From Yponomeuta sedellus (taxonomy: Eukaryota; Arthropoda; Insecta; Lepidoptera; Yponomeutidae), in the NCBI GenBank assembly GCA_934045075.1, contig OW203747.1, forward strand, positions 6,902,357-6,966,356: 64,000 nt of DNA. The letters run 5' to 3'. The translations under genes were made by a program, and so were the position numbers. The notes below the pieces were generated by a model. It made no database searches and was not told the origin of the DNA. It saw only the letters and a list, made by a program, of their open reading frames with translations. Shown piece after piece: positions 20,335 to 31,035 of the stretch (position 1 is its first letter; every line of letters starts with the position of its first letter).

Positions 20335-20593
20335 TCTTGAGATGTAATAATTTATCGCTCGTCATACATTTAGTTTTATGTATAGCTATAATATTATATT
20401 ACTCCACCAATCCGGACTTGGCTCCCGTGGTGGAGTATGGCCTATACCTGGCCTAGGGAAGAGACGCGTGCCCCTCGGTGGAGACATAATGGGTCGATGC
20501 AATCATCAATGATGATGAATATTATTAAAGCACAGTGAGAACCGGTCACGTACAAAATGTATGACGAGCGATAACTTATTGTATCTCAAGATG
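20335..20593. mobile_element. MITE with ~38-bp ends, hosting a family A SINE
   Basis: ATCTTGAGATGTAATAA and TATCGCTCGTCATACATTT at the left are inverted at 20556-20593. The interior contains the family A copy at 20402-20515. Confidence 0.65.
20402..20515 (+). repeat. SINE family A 3' end, 'CCCCTCGG' subfamily
   Basis: 3' end with GTGCCCCTCGGTGG and ATAATGGGTCGATG and a GATGATGA tail. This is the variant also seen at 48729-49139. Confidence 0.75.
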
Positions 20594-20787
20594 TAATATA
20601 TACCTATATATTACATCCCATAGAGCGAAGCCGGCTTTACAGTACAGCCATAAACTCACGACTGTGTGCAGGAAGGGAAAGCCGAGACGCATATTGTTTG
20701 CGACTCGGTTATCGACATCGAATCAGGAATGAAGAAATCCGCAGAAGGACCCGAGTTACTGATAGGTATAGCTCGAAGAACATTTTT

Positions 20788-20852
20788 CTCCACTACACTA
20801 CGGCCTGAAGGTAGCGGCTTATCATTTTACATTGTCATTCAACAAACAGAAT
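20788..20852. repeat. Family N fragment
   Basis: 'tttctccactacactacggc' and 'cattcaacaaacagaatcg', as at 5090-5190. Confidence 0.5.
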
Positions 20853-20854
20853 CG

Positions 20855-21045
20855 ATATCGACCCTTGTCCCCACTGCTGGGGCACGGGTCTCCTCCTGCA
20901 TCGCAGGAAGGTTAGGCCATACTCCACCACGGGGGCCAAGTGCGGGTTGATGGAGGATTGTAAGGCAGTGGCTGGCCTTACTGTCAGAAGTTATCAATTC
21001 GCCCATGAGGCCTCTGACATGGCTTAAAGACTGCCATTATTTGAA
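20855..21045 (-). repeat. SINE family A, 5' truncated
   Basis: 3' half of family A, minus-strand sense. It stops at 'ctgccattat', where LINE M sequence begins. Confidence 0.8.
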
Positions 21046-21049
21046 CACA

Positions 21050-21195
21050 TAAAATAATAATAATAATTTGAACACACAAAAAAATACACTAACTGAACAA
21101 ACCACTCCGGAAAATATCAGAGCCAAAGGATCCCAACACGCTGGCAGCATTGCCACGCTGCACCGCCAAAGAGACCCTCTGTCCCAGATACGCAC
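21050..21195 (-). pseudogene. LINE family M, inverted copy
   Basis: Near-identical to 20034-20190 on the opposite strand, including the QRVSLAVQRGNAASVLG end. It joins directly to family A sequence at 21192. The longer open frame through 21089-21646 (minus) is a chance chain of this LINE end and a SINE. Confidence 0.6.
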
Positions 21196-21298
21196 TCCAC
21201 CAACCCGGACTTGGCCCCCGTGGTGGAGTATGGCCTAACCTTCCTGCGACGCAGGAGAGACCCGTGCCCCAGCAGTGGGGACAACAAGGGTTGATAAA
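21192..21298 (+). repeat. SINE family A 3' end
   Basis: Last ~105 bp of family A ending GGGTTGATAA. 21299-21710 has no recognised feature. Confidence 0.8.
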
Positions 21299-21710
21299 GA
21301 TGTTCACTTTTAGATAAAAACGTATTATTATAAAAGTTATGATTTTTATTCCATTGGTGGCGTTAGTTAGCAACCCGAACCACCTTAAATCTAGTAATTT
21401 TTTAATGTGTATTCGCCAAATCAACAATGAAATGTGGTTCAAAATCTCAACAAGAAGGTATAAGGAGGTCTCTAAGGAGGTCCAGTTCCTTACCCAAGTA
21501 GGACAGACGGAGCAGCCAACTAAGTCACGTGGGTTCATCCTAACGGGACCGAGCCTTAGGGTTATTGCGTCAAAGCCGGACAACTGTATAGGCATCAGCG
21601 AACCCGGAGCGCCAATCGTAAAAATCGGTCGTAAAATTAAGTACATATCCTTTCTCGAAGATTAAAACGGCATTGAACGAAAGCTAGACTTTCCTATATT
21701 TATCTCTTTC

Positions 21711-21785
21711 TCTCTCTCTCACACACACACACACACGCACATAGACACACACACACGCACTGACGACACGCACGCACGCACAACG
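21711..21785. repeat. (TC)n-(AC)n microsatellite
   Basis: TCTCTC run followed by interrupted ACACAC and GCACGCACGCA units. Confidence 0.85.
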
Positions 21786-21972
21786 CATACGAACATACAT
21801 GCTCTTTTTTTCTTATATTACTTAGCTCTATCTTCATTTAGGTTTTCATTTAATATAAATATTTCGTAAGAAGGCACCATAATGTTTAGAGTACTTTGCC
21901 AGAAAAGCACCGCTTAACCTAAACCACAGGTTTTCTCTTTTAGTTAACCACTTTTAGGGAGCAGGGTACCAC

Positions 21973-22246
21973 AGTGAAATTTGGAACCTCTTTACACTAT
22001 TCTCTGTATTACGTACAGGCAGCGACATCTGGCTTAAGTAAATTGCGTCACTTACAGCCCCGACTACCTACTTTGCAGTTAGGTTTTTACATCGGAATGA
22101 TATCACTGTACCCACATGATTATACTATTTTTATTTTTAATGCACTAACCCGTGCTAAGGACAATTTTAAAAACCTATAGAGGCTTAAAATTTCACCCAT
22201 GCTGGGATTCGAACCCGCGACCTCTGGCTATCCGTGCCAGCGCTCT
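21973..22246 (-). repeat. SINE family B, 1.5 units, split by MITE
   Basis: Spacer block C, tail and part of a tRNA-like head (box B TTCGAACCCGCGACC on the plus strand), cut in the anticodon-stem region by the MITE at 22248. Confidence 0.8.
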
Positions 22247-22247
22247 A

Positions 22248-22434
22248 AAAATTTCGTAAACAAAGAAGCAGGGCTAGTCTACCTAAAATCGTCTGCCTAA
22301 TTTTTTTTTTTTTAAATATACATACCTACTTAGTTCACTTTTGAGCCAAGTAAATACAGCTTTCTATCTACGTTTCAGATGTAATATCTACGTAATAACA
22401 AGGAGTAGCCCTGCTTATTTGTTTACGAAATTTC
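22248..22434. mobile_element. TA-flanked MITE inserted in family B
   Basis: AAATTTCGTAAACAAA and AGCAGGGCTA at the left are inverted at the right end. TA is present at 22246-22247 and 22435-22436. Confidence 0.7.
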
Positions 22435-22436
22435 TA

Positions 22437-23390
22437 ATGCTAAAAAAACGAAGTACAGTTTGGGAGCAACGAACCGAACACGGCATTGATTTGTCTACGA
22501 TATCACATTATTCCTATGTACCTAGTCCTCTTATGCAAGAGAAGACAAAAATATGCCTACAATGATACTAGGATCGTGCAAGTGATTGTGTCGTGTGGAT
22601 GTTCAACTGGCATTATTAGAATTATAGACTCATCTTCTAGACATTTTACGACGGAGCTATAAAAGTTAAACGAGGCTTTGTTGGGATTTCCAACTGGTAG
22701 AAAGTTAAGATCCACGCCTTGTAAATGTCAGGTCTCGCTGAGCATGAGTTGCGGGCAATGATGGTATTCTGCCTGGGAAAAAAACTTATTTTGGAAAGAA
22801 ACGCGGAAACATTCAAGGAATCTTTCCAAAATGTGGTTGTTTAAGATAAAAACGATTCCTACTAGCACCCGCATAAAAACCCGTTTTGGATTCTATCCCC
22901 GGAATATTTCCATTTTGGGATAATTCCCTGGAATCTTTATCGCCGGAATTTTTCGGCGACCCATGATTATTTGTGTGTGAGAATTAGATGCGCTTCGGAG
23001 TCTACCAACAAGGCAGGTACAGTAGCACATAATTATATATTAAACGGGTCTAATAAGATAAGAACACAAGAATAGTCTTTTCACACCTCCTGCTCGACAA
23101 TGCCTTATTACGTACCGTCAAATATCATCGTAAAGCATAGCCTTGTCTCTCGAGGGCAATAATAATGAAGAATTTCCCTAGGGAATAAAGTGATTTGAAT
23201 TTAGAATGTCAAAATTCGCATGAAAACTATGAAGAAGCCCCGCATTGCAATTCGAAATTCGAATTGTTGTTCGAAACTCACCCCTTTTTTCTGAACTACT
23301 GTGTCGTGTGACCGCGCGAAACACCAATAAAAAAAAAAAGAAAAATTTTATTGTCTCCCAGATGGTGTGAAAAGTAGAGTATTCACCTCT
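22437..23390. other. Mostly unrecognised
   Basis: Includes a scrap of MITE family I at 23025-23052 ('attatatattaaacgggtct'). No supported gene. Confidence 0.45.
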
Positions 23391-23578
23391 GGAATAAAAC
23401 ATGTCTTAGTCTCGGGCGGTATGAACCCCTGGCTTCACTCAGGACTCTACATAACTCCCTCGCTTCGCTCAGGAATTAAAATTTAACTCCCTCGCTGCGC
23501 TCGGGAGTTAACTCGGAGTCCTTCGCTCCGCTCAGGGTTCAATATACCGCCCATGACGTAATACATGGTTTTATTCCC
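23391..23578. mobile_element. MITE with GGAATAAAACATGT ends
   Basis: GGAATAAAACATGT and GGGCGGTAT at the left are inverted as ATACCGCCC and ACATGGTTTTATTCC at the right. The interior is three 'ccctcgcttcgctc'-type imperfect repeats (about 23455-23540). Confidence 0.65.
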
Positions 23579-23936
23579 TTAATGCATAATCTACTATTAC
23601 ATCTCTCATGTTCGGTATGTAGGTTCTTATTATATACCTCCAAATGGGGCTTCTAGGTGACTAATTAGCGCTCTAGGGTAATAATGTAGCTAGAAAAGCC
23701 CTAGGGCGGTAGTTAAAAAAAAACACTTTCTTCCAAAAAGTTCGCGTAATCTAACCACAATTCTGGCAATAGACATCATGCATTCAGCCCAATGACTAAA
23801 GAGGTCGCTTTGCTATTCAGCCTTGTCTTTGTGTGAATATAATAGTAATTAATTTTAAATATCGAAGGGCGAAGCACAATTTCGATCTTGAAAAAAAAAA
23901 GTTCTTTCCTTGATTCTTTTTAATGACCTGAAGCCA

Positions 23937-24030
23937 GAGGTCGCGGGTTCGAGTCCCGGCATGGGTGGAATTGTGAAAAATTGTAGGCATAAGTGAAAAA
24001 TTGTCCTTAGCACGGGTTAGTGCAACAAAA
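23937..24030 (+). repeat. SINE family B fragment
   Basis: Starts at AGCCAGAGGTCGCGGGTTCG (T-arm), with a shortened middle and the CACGGGTTAGTGCA tail. 23579-23936 and 24031-24404 are unrecognised. Confidence 0.75.
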
Positions 24031-24404
24031 AGAATATAGTTGTGTCCCAGTCTTATTAGAGAATAGCTACTCCATCCAACTCTCACATGCAACTATTCAT
24101 TAAGGCTGGTACATTAGACAGCACCTAAAACTCTACACGCGTAGATTCTTCTCAATTGCGTTGCGGACGACTTTGCAACTCAAGCGTAAAGGTTAATGTG
24201 CTGGTGACTGTACAGGCATAACATTGCCAGCACAAATACGAGTAGCACGATGGCGCGGTTCACATAATTTCAGGCAACATTTCGAAAATAAAATCTCCGA
24301 TAAAGGTCTTCGATCTAAAGTCTTCGGTCTAAAGTCTTCGATAAAGGTCAGTAAAATAATACCTACTACAATATTAAGGACTATGGGATGTAATATGTAT
24401 AGGT

Positions 24405-24775
24405 ATACTAATTTTGCCCGCGACTCCGTCCGCGTGGACTTTTTTGCAATCCCGTTCACTCCCTTAGGGGTCAAATTTAGAAAAATGGCGAAACACGTGT
24501 TCACTTAATTGTGTTCAAGAGTATTTATTTAAAGTTTCAAGAAAATTATACAAATTTTTTATACCTACCATACAAATTTTGGCAACCCTTTTTAAATTCA
24601 ACCTCTAAGGGGCGCCCTTAGAGGTTGAATTTAAAAAAAAATCCTTTTATTTGCCTACATTATACATAGACTCTTTGTGCAAAATTTCAGCTCCCTAGGT
24701 CCAGTTGCTTGGGCTGGGCGTTGATAAGTGAGTCAGTCAGTCAGGACTTTGAATTTTAACTATAGATATAGATTA
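24405..24775 (+). repeat. Dispersed family D2 copy
   Basis: Partner of 9705-10060, with the same GAGTCAGTCAGTCAGGACTT end. It is bracketed by 'gatgtaatatgtatagg' and 'agatatagattacatcctat'. An internal inverted pair CCTCTAAGGGGCG...CCCTTAGAGG is at about 24600-24630. Confidence 0.75.
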
Positions 24776-24924
24776 CATCCTATAGTCAAAAGCCGGCTCT
24801 AGCCATTTACTCGTTTTCTACGATGCAAAGTTTAGTTTCACATGTGAAAGAGGGTGTGAATATGGTTGGCGTAAACAGCATTTGAGTAGTTCTTTAGCTC
24901 AGAAGCGTACTTATCTCTACACTA

Positions 24925-25112
24925 GCTGACCCAGCGAACTTCGTACCTAAGAGTGGATTCTTTAATTTTTTATTTATTTTTGTCTCCGTAAGCACCATCC
25001 TCGTACCTACTTCAAGGAATATTCTAAAAAAAGAATTAGCGAAATCGGTTCAGCTGCTCTCGAGATTTGTGCTTACCAACACATTAAGCGATTCATTTTT
25101 ATATTATAGAGG
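24925..25112 (+). repeat. Dispersed family D1 copy
   Basis: 'ctagctgacccagcgaactt' to 'gcgattcatttttatattat'. The second copy is at 40500-40680. Confidence 0.75.
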
Positions 25113-25278
25113 AAAGAAGATATAATTAGGTAATCTAGAATAAACTTACTCAGCTGGCTAAGCGACCCGAAGTGGGTCTTTGCCTCCGGCTCAAGAAGTC
25201 TTACCTAGAACATAAAGAAAAAATATTAAATAACTAAAAGTTAATGCATTGAGAGAGGATAAAAACTGTATTGTAAAA

Positions 25279-25480
25279 TTGCGGACATACATCGACCAAA
25301 TAGGGGATGTATTAGCAAAGGGGGAAGATAAAAAGTACCCGGAACCGGCGTGAGTGCATGCAACGACTTATGAACGTTGATGAAGCGATGGTGATCTGTC
25401 AGGATCGTGGCGAGTGGCAGTCCCTGGTCTCTGCCTACCCCTCTGGGATACAGGCGTGAGGTTATGTATGTATGTAAAAA
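25279..25480 (+). pseudogene. LINE family G, C-terminal end and (TATG) tail
   Basis: 'acatcgaccaaataggggat' to GTTATGTATGTATGT. Encodes, with frame damage, the same ending as 15685-15912; the last codons CQDRGEWQSLVSAYPSGIQA are open. Confidence 0.65.
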
Positions 25481-25504
25481 TTGAGCTGATCAAAATCCTT
25501 AGTG

Positions 25505-25655
25505 TTTCTTCAAATAAATCAATCAGCCTGTACCCGTCCGCTGCTGGACAAACGCTTTGTTACCAAGACAGAGGTCGTGGGTTTGATTGTCACTGGGGGC
25601 CGCCGTACATTTGAACAAGTGGCCCCAGTCTGGGTATGTTTGTGATGTTTGAGAT
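25505..25655. repeat. tRNA-like repeat family K
   Basis: 'gtcgtgggtttgattg' (box-B-like) and 'cactgggggccgccgtacat'. Related pieces at 33500-33575 and 37815-37892. Confidence 0.45.
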
Positions 25656-25973
25656 GTCCTTACGTGCTTACTATAGTACAGAGTATCCTAGTTTGGGACC
25701 AGGGGGTGAGTCTCCAAAATGCATAGTTGCTCAGTACAGTCATAATATTCCAGTAATGGTCGGTTCGTTCACACTATCGGTAGTCAAGTAACCAATCGCA
25801 TTTACTTAACTCGGTGTGTCACGCGATTTGATCTTCTTCGCGAGAGAGATGCCTGTTTAGTTTGCGCGGGCTGTACTGGAATGACATTGTACTACTATTG
25901 CTTTGTAGACTACCAAATTGAGGCAAATAACAACCATTGTCGTGCTTACACCATTTTATAGAAAAACTATGTA

Positions 25974-26219
25974 CAGTCTATTTATCCTTACTTGACCAAT
26001 TTAATAAACAAGATTCTAACCTAAAAATTGACTTTTGATGCCAAAACTAGATATTTTCACGCAAGTTCATGAACTTGGTTTGTAAAAATGGCAGCTTATT
26101 ATCTAAAATAGTGTCCCAGGTTACTTTTTTTATGGGAACGTGACAGTTTTCAACTAAAAAGTCCACTTTACCGGTAAAATCTCGTTTACTAAAATGGACA
26201 AGTAAGGATAAATAGACTG
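25974..26219. mobile_element. Tc1/mariner-like MITE, TA target
   Basis: CAGTCTATTTATCCTTACTT at the left is inverted at the right; TA flanks both ends (25972-25973, 26220-26221). 246 bp, non-coding. Confidence 0.8.
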
Positions 26220-26235
26220 TAACTATTTAGGGCCT

Positions 26236-26602
26236 GAGTGCTTAGTGCGAGTTTGACAGATCCAATCGAATAACTTTACTACCGCGTTAATCGAGCATTG
26301 AGTAGTGAGTATGAGTAAGTTAACCGTTCGAACTGGCAAAACGCTGTCACAGTACAACCTAGCGCTAGCGCCACCTAGCGACAAGTATGGAAATTAAAAT
26401 TGCTGAGTGCGAGTTGTAATGGTTTACGTTGAGAAGTGAACACGTTTACCAGCCAAAACACGAATAAACGCGAGTGCGAGTTGTACTGTGACAGCGTTTT
26501 GCCAGTTCGAACGGTTAACTTACTCATACTCACTACTCAATGCTCGATTAACGTGGTAGTAAAGTTATTCGATTGGATCTGTCAAACTCGCACTAAGCAC
26601 TC
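26236..26602. mobile_element. Foldback element with ~120-bp arms
   Basis: GAGTGCTTAGTGCGAGTTTG at 26236 begins an arm of about 125 bp that is almost perfectly inverted at 26480-26602. A ~118-bp unique loop holds a small CTAGCGCTAGCG palindrome. Only 16 bp from the preceding MITE. Confidence 0.8.
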
Positions 26603-27198
26603 TGGTCGGAGGGCATCTTACACTACGTTTGCCGAGGCCAGGTCAAGTGATTGTGTTGTATGGAAGTTATTATTATAATTATTCATGTTTGCCCACTGCC
26701 TCGATTTTTTCAGTGCACTGAATCATAAGTCGACACCGCTTCAAGTTTGGCAGTTACGAGTATGGGTTTGCAGATAGAATTTGCATCATAATAATATGTT
26801 TATGTACTGTGGACTGTACATGAACATAGATTAAGTCCCTCCCACACACACACACACACACACATTGCCCGGCTAAACGGTTGATTGTATAAACATTGTA
26901 GAAGGTTTTGTCTATTTGGTAATCGTCTGGCTGGCTCTCTTACCTACGTCGACGAAACTTTTACGTCGTACGGAATGTACTTATCAAAGTTTTAATTATC
27001 CACGACCCCTGTAGGCAATAACGACGCCATACATCCACTTTATAGGCAGCCCCCGTTGCGTCGCAGTGTAATTATTTTTACGACATTAGTAGCTTTTTTG
27101 ACGCTTTCAACACACTCTTAACAGCGAGGAGGGCAGCGGAGTTGATTCGCATGATGTCGAATGGCTTTCCTTCGAGACCCTTTCCTTTCATGATATGA
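26603..27198. other. No gene; (CA)n run
   Basis: A short (CA)n tract at about 26840-26863. Nothing else recognised. Confidence 0.5.
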
Positions 27199-27500
27199 TA
27201 TCAACCCTTGCATATCCCCACTGCTCGGGCATGGGTCTCCCCCTGCATCGCAAGAAAGTAAGGCCATACTCCACCACGGCGGCTAAGTCCGGGTTGGTGG
27301 AGGATTGACAGTGGCGGGCCTCACTGCCAGAAGTTATAAAGCCAGCCAGAAGTTATAAGGCCTCGACTGCAGTTACATGTGAGCCGCCACCAACGGCTTA
27401 GCGTGCCTTGTAAAACACGCAAGCGCTCGGAAAAAATGTCACTAGCGGTAGTCACAAGATGGTCACCCATCCAGTACCTGACCGCTTTCCTGTACCCCAT
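27199..27500 (-). repeat. SINE family A, 5' truncated
   Basis: Minus-strand sense; reaches into the 5S-like block but lacks the first ~50 bp. A small internal duplication of 'agaagttata' is at 27330-27360. 27501-27764 is unrecognised. Confidence 0.8.
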
Positions 27501-27764
27501 ACATTTTATTCGCACTTCGTCGAATTTCGGTTTACTTGGATCTGAATCTTAGCAAAATTAGGGCTACAGATTGTGATGTACGGTAGCAGTTGCGACGGAT
27601 TTTTAAAATCTATTTGTTGATTGTTCAAGTCTGATTTTTCTTAGTTTCTTCTAATAAGTATGACTTTAAAAACTATTTTTAAACTTTAGAAATAAAACTG
27701 ATCAGGACAAACAGGTAAAATTGATAATTTGCACGGTCAAAATAGTCAGTAGTAGTAAGTATGT

Positions 27765-27922
27765 ACGTAACACAGAGAATATTGTAAAGAGGTTCGAAAT
27801 TTCACTGATGCCGGTGAGTCGCCCAATAGCTCAGTTGGAAAGAGCGCTGGCACGGATAGCCAGAGGTCGCGAGTTTGAATCCCGGCATGGGTGGAATTTG
27901 TAGCTTCTAAATAGGTTTTTAA
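27765..27922 (+). repeat. SINE family B monomer
   Basis: Complete tRNA-like head (GCGAGTTTGAATCCCGG box B, mutated) ending at 'aggtttttaaaa'. 27923-28337 is unrecognised. Confidence 0.85.
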
Positions 27923-28337
27923 AAGTATTTTGTCAAAAGTTGAATTAGCAAGAGAAACCAAGAATGGACGACGTCATTACAAATATGATTAAAAATTATA
28001 GGACATAATGAAAAAAAAAATAAGGAATATTGTCTAAAAAGGTTTACTCTATTCAAATAGGATTTAAAAATCATAGGACATAATGAAAGTGATATCAAAA
28101 ATTGTGTAAAAAGGTTTACACTGTTACATTCTATGAGTTTTAGAGACTTGTTCCTTTTCTCGCGTAGGCTAGATTATAGGCAACAGCTTGCGAGGGTTGT
28201 GACCGAGAGTGTGGATCCAACATAAGGAAAAAGGTGGAAAGGACGATTGATTAACTTTTTCTTTTTGTGTTGTCTTATAACCCCGGTCAACACGACTAGA
28301 CTAGACATAAACTTATTAAAAAAAATACACAGTAGGC

Positions 28338-28645
28338 ATGACCGATGTTTAACTATTTGCTTGGCACCATAGTTATCGAAGACCGATAAGACTCGGGCCT
28401 CTATTCTGTTAGTGCATTAGAGTACCACGACAGATACATGATCAGATAAATAAATTATCGTAATGATACTTTTTGAAAACACTATTTAGAGGCTTAAAAT
28501 TCCACCCATGCCGGGACTCGAACCCGCGACCTCTGATGTTGCTGCCTGTACGTAATACAGAGAGTATTGTAAAGATGTTCGAAATTTCACTGATGCCTGT
28601 TAGTCGCCCATTAGCTCAGTTGGGAGAGCGCTCTAAATAGGTTTT
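28338..28645. repeat. Rearranged family B copy with shared flank
   Basis: 28338-28470 is shared with 31645-31780. From 28470 the T-arm half is on the minus strand and the leader plus D-arm half (GCTCAGTTGGGAGAGC) is on the plus strand. Both ends finish in CTCTAAATAGG-type sequence facing outward, giving short inverted ends. Same rearrangement as 31147-31345 and 31775-31935. Confidence 0.75.
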
Positions 28646-28857
28646 TGAATAGCATTAAAAAGTTAAAATTACTTTGCTGAATTCCGCCAAAAATCCCACA
28701 AGCACCATGCGGCTAGCTAATGCACCGCCCTCCCTCCCACTTTTTCAAGCAGAAGCAAGACACGAACACACCACCACCAACACCAATACTTGTGTGAGAA
28801 AACGCGACGCGTTTCGCCTCTAACACGAGGCATCCTCAGGCTCCCAAATGCAAGTGA
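28646..28857. mobile_element. MITE family L copy
   Basis: 'attactttgctgaattccgc' to 'ggcatcctcaggctcccaaa'. Equal to the left arm of 62163-62518. Confidence 0.7.
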
Positions 28858-28867
28858 CCGTCTCCGC

Positions 28868-31020
28868 TTTTTTTTTTTTTTTTAACCCTATAAAGGGCAC
28901 CCTCCGGAGGACACGGGGGAGGGAGGTGGTGAATGCTCATGCATAACAGCACGGACCCGGCCGTGCTGCCAATGTGGGACTCACAAGAAGTGCGCCTACC
29001 CACTAAACACCACCTTGGGACTGGTTTTGGTCCTAGAGACCCCTAAACCCACATCGGGAGCGACCCCCCTCGAGGCCGAGGAGGGCGCACAGCGGAGCTC
29101 CCTAGCGGAGCGTCCGCTTAGAAGAGTTTATATTACAAAACTGCTATGAAAGAGCAGTGCCCCCCCTAGGGGGGACACTGGCAGAGGAGGGGGGCGCGTC
29201 TGACTGAGACCGAGCCTCTAAGAGGTGGTTCAGGTCAGACGACAATTTGTCGGGCGGGTCAACGAGTACGTTCCTGGGCCTGCGCACCAGGTAACGTGGG
29301 TCCGTCGTGGGCGGAGAGTAAGCCGCTGCTTCGCGGATCAGGGGGTTGGGATGTTCTTCAGCAGTGCTGAAGAACGTCTCTGAGAGGGACCTAATAAATT
29401 GCTGCATGGTTGGGATTTCCATGTCCCGATGTAGGTCTGCGTTCCTGACGCACCAGTGAGCGTTCAGTGCCCTACGAATAAAAATGTTCTGTACCCTCTG
29501 CAGTCCGTACAGGGCTGAGGGGGACGCGTGAGCGAAGACGGGTGCCGCGTAAGTCATCACGGGACGAATGCAAACCTTATAGAGCGTTCGCTTGTTCCTA
29601 GCTGACATCCTACTGTGCCGGCCTATCATGGATGATAGGCGGCCTAGGTAAAATCGGGCTGTCCGGGTCACCTTCCGGATGTGTGGGACGAAAGTCAGGT
29701 TCCTATCTAAAATGACACCTAGGTACTTGGCGGATTTTTGCCAGGGGACTGGGGTCCCTAACATGCGAATGGGGGGGTCCTCGCCGAGAAACCGTCCACG
29801 CTTGTGTTCAAAACGCACAGCCGTGCTTTTCTCCGGGTTGACCTCGATGCGCCATAGTCTGAACCAGGCTCCTAGCTTATCGACCGCGGGTTGGAGTTTG
29901 CGGAGGATACACGACATCTGCCGACTCTTGCAGTAGAGTGCGGTGTCGTCGGCAAAAAGTGACAATTGGACCCCATCGCCGGGAATGGGAATGTCATTTG
30001 TGTACGAAATGTACAGGAGGGGGGAGAGCACGGAGCCTTGCGGGACCCCGGCTCTGAGCGGACGGGGGGACGAGAGTACCCCCTCGTGTCTAAAACGGAA
30101 GGACCGATCCTTCAAAAAGCTATATATGACGCGGACAAGTCGGTCGGGGAGACCCAGTTCGTACAATTTGTACACGAGCCCTGCGTGCCAGACCTTGTCA
30201 AAGGCCTTGGCGACATCGAAGAAGACGGCTACCGTCTTTTCGCGCCTAGGGAAGAAACCACTCAAGATATACTCTACTATGCGGTGGACTTGTTGAGGGC
30301 AAGAGTGCCTAGCTCGAAAGCCAAATTGGTGATGGATGATGAGAGGGGGTCCCTCTGACGGGAAGAGGTGGTTTCTCATACGAGTGAGAATAACTCGTTC
30401 GAAGAGCTTGCCCATGGCCTTAAGAAGGCTGATGGGGCGGTGGCTAGATGGGACGTTGAGGGGCTTCCCGGGCTTGGGAATGCCTATGACTGTCGCCTCT
30501 TTCCATGCGGATGGAAAGTGACAGAGGTCAAAGCAGGCATTGAAGAGAATGGCAAGGAGGGTGAGCACCTGGCCGGGGAAGTTTTTGAGCGCTAGGTTGG
30601 CAATACCGTCCGCTCCTGGGGCCTTTTTACGTTTCAGTCTTTTGATAAAAAGCTGAATTTCGTCAGTGGATACCGCGATAGGGTCGTCGGTTAAGGGGAG
30701 GGAGGTCTTTTTACGGACCTCCTCCTCAACCTTGCCTATGTGAACTGGGTCTCTATGCTGGACGCTGGGAGAGCATTGAGCCTCAATGCTGTCAGCGAAG
30801 CATTCGGCCTTTTCGTCGTCCTCGAAGGCGGTAGTGCCATCGGGACGCATCAAGGGAGGGGTGTGGGTGATCGCGTCAACCCGAAGGGCCCTAGCTACTT
30901 TATAGTATGCTACGTGGGAGGGGGAGATGGTCTCCATGAGGTCACCCCAATTGGAGTTGCTCAATTCGGAGAGCCGCGACCGGACTCAAAAACGCTCCGT
31001 ATTTATAGGCTAGGCCGCCC
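28868..31020 (-). mobile_element. 5'-truncated Jockey-like LINE
   Basis: Minus-strand element ending in a 16-nt poly(A) (plus strand T-run 28868-28883). It has a ~260-bp 3' UTR (28884-29143), an RT reading frame, and a 5' break somewhere between 30985 and about 31075. The endonuclease and ORF1 regions are absent. No convincing target duplication was found, so the right boundary is approximate. Confidence 0.8.
29144..30964 (-). CDS. Jockey-like LINE reverse transcriptase (5'-truncated ORF2)
   Basis: 606 codons without interruption. RT palm motifs: KRKKAPGADGI (112-121), HRPISLL (175-181), motif A FFDVAKAFDKVW (248-259, catalytic Asp250), motif B GVPQGSVLSP (306-315), motif C FADD (337-340), then a thumb and a C-terminal region without an RNase H. 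In complete Jockey-type elements an apurinic endonuclease precedes this RT, and together they nick the target and copy the RNA. Here the endonuclease is missing, so the copy should not be autonomous. The frame opens with TTG; the first ATG is codon 10 (30935-30937). The frame remains open upstream to about 30985 and then hits a TGA. High GC compared with its surroundings. Assignment to the Jockey clade is from remembered motif style. Confidence 0.8.
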   Translation of the reverse strand: MSNSNWGDLMETISPSHVAYYKVARALRVDAITHTPPLMRPDGTTAFEDDEKAECFADSIEAQCSPSVQHRDPVHIGKVEEEVRKKTSLPLTDDPIAVSTDEIQLFIKRLKRKKAPGADGIANLALKNFPGQVLTLLAILFNACFDLCHFPSAWKEATVIGIPKPGKPLNVPSSHRPISLLKAMGKLFERVILTRMRNHLFPSEGPPLIIHHQFGFRARHSCPQQVHRIVEYILSGFFPRREKTVAVFFDVAKAFDKVWHAGLVYKLYELGLPDRLVRVIYSFLKDRSFRFRHEGVLSSPRPLRAGVPQGSVLSPLLYISYTNDIPIPGDGVQLSLFADDTALYCKSRQMSCILRKLQPAVDKLGAWFRLWRIEVNPEKSTAVRFEHKRGRFLGEDPPIRMLGTPVPWQKSAKYLGVILDRNLTFVPHIRKVTRTARFYLGRLSSMIGRHSRMSARNKRTLYKVCIRPVMTYAAPVFAHASPSALYGLQRVQNIFIRRALNAHWCVRNADLHRDMEIPTMQQFIRSLSETFFSTAEEHPNPLIREAAAYSPPTTDPRYLVRRPRNVLVDPPDKLSSDLNHLLEARSQSDAPPSSASVPPRGGTALS

Positions 31021-31035
31021 CTCCCCCCGATGACG
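31000..31035 (-). promoter_or_regulatory. TATA-like and ATF/CEBP-like sites beside the LINE
   Basis: Minus strand: TATAAATA at 31007-31000, about 65 bp before the first ATG of the RT frame, preceded by a G-rich run. On the plus strand TGACGCAATG lies at about 31031-31040. Promoter-like arrangement; function is inference. Confidence 0.3.

Noticed and set aside
21089..21646. 185-codon open frame (minus strand)
   Set aside because: It joins the end of a LINE, a SINE and unrelated sequence; only the last ~30 codons have a recognisable origin.
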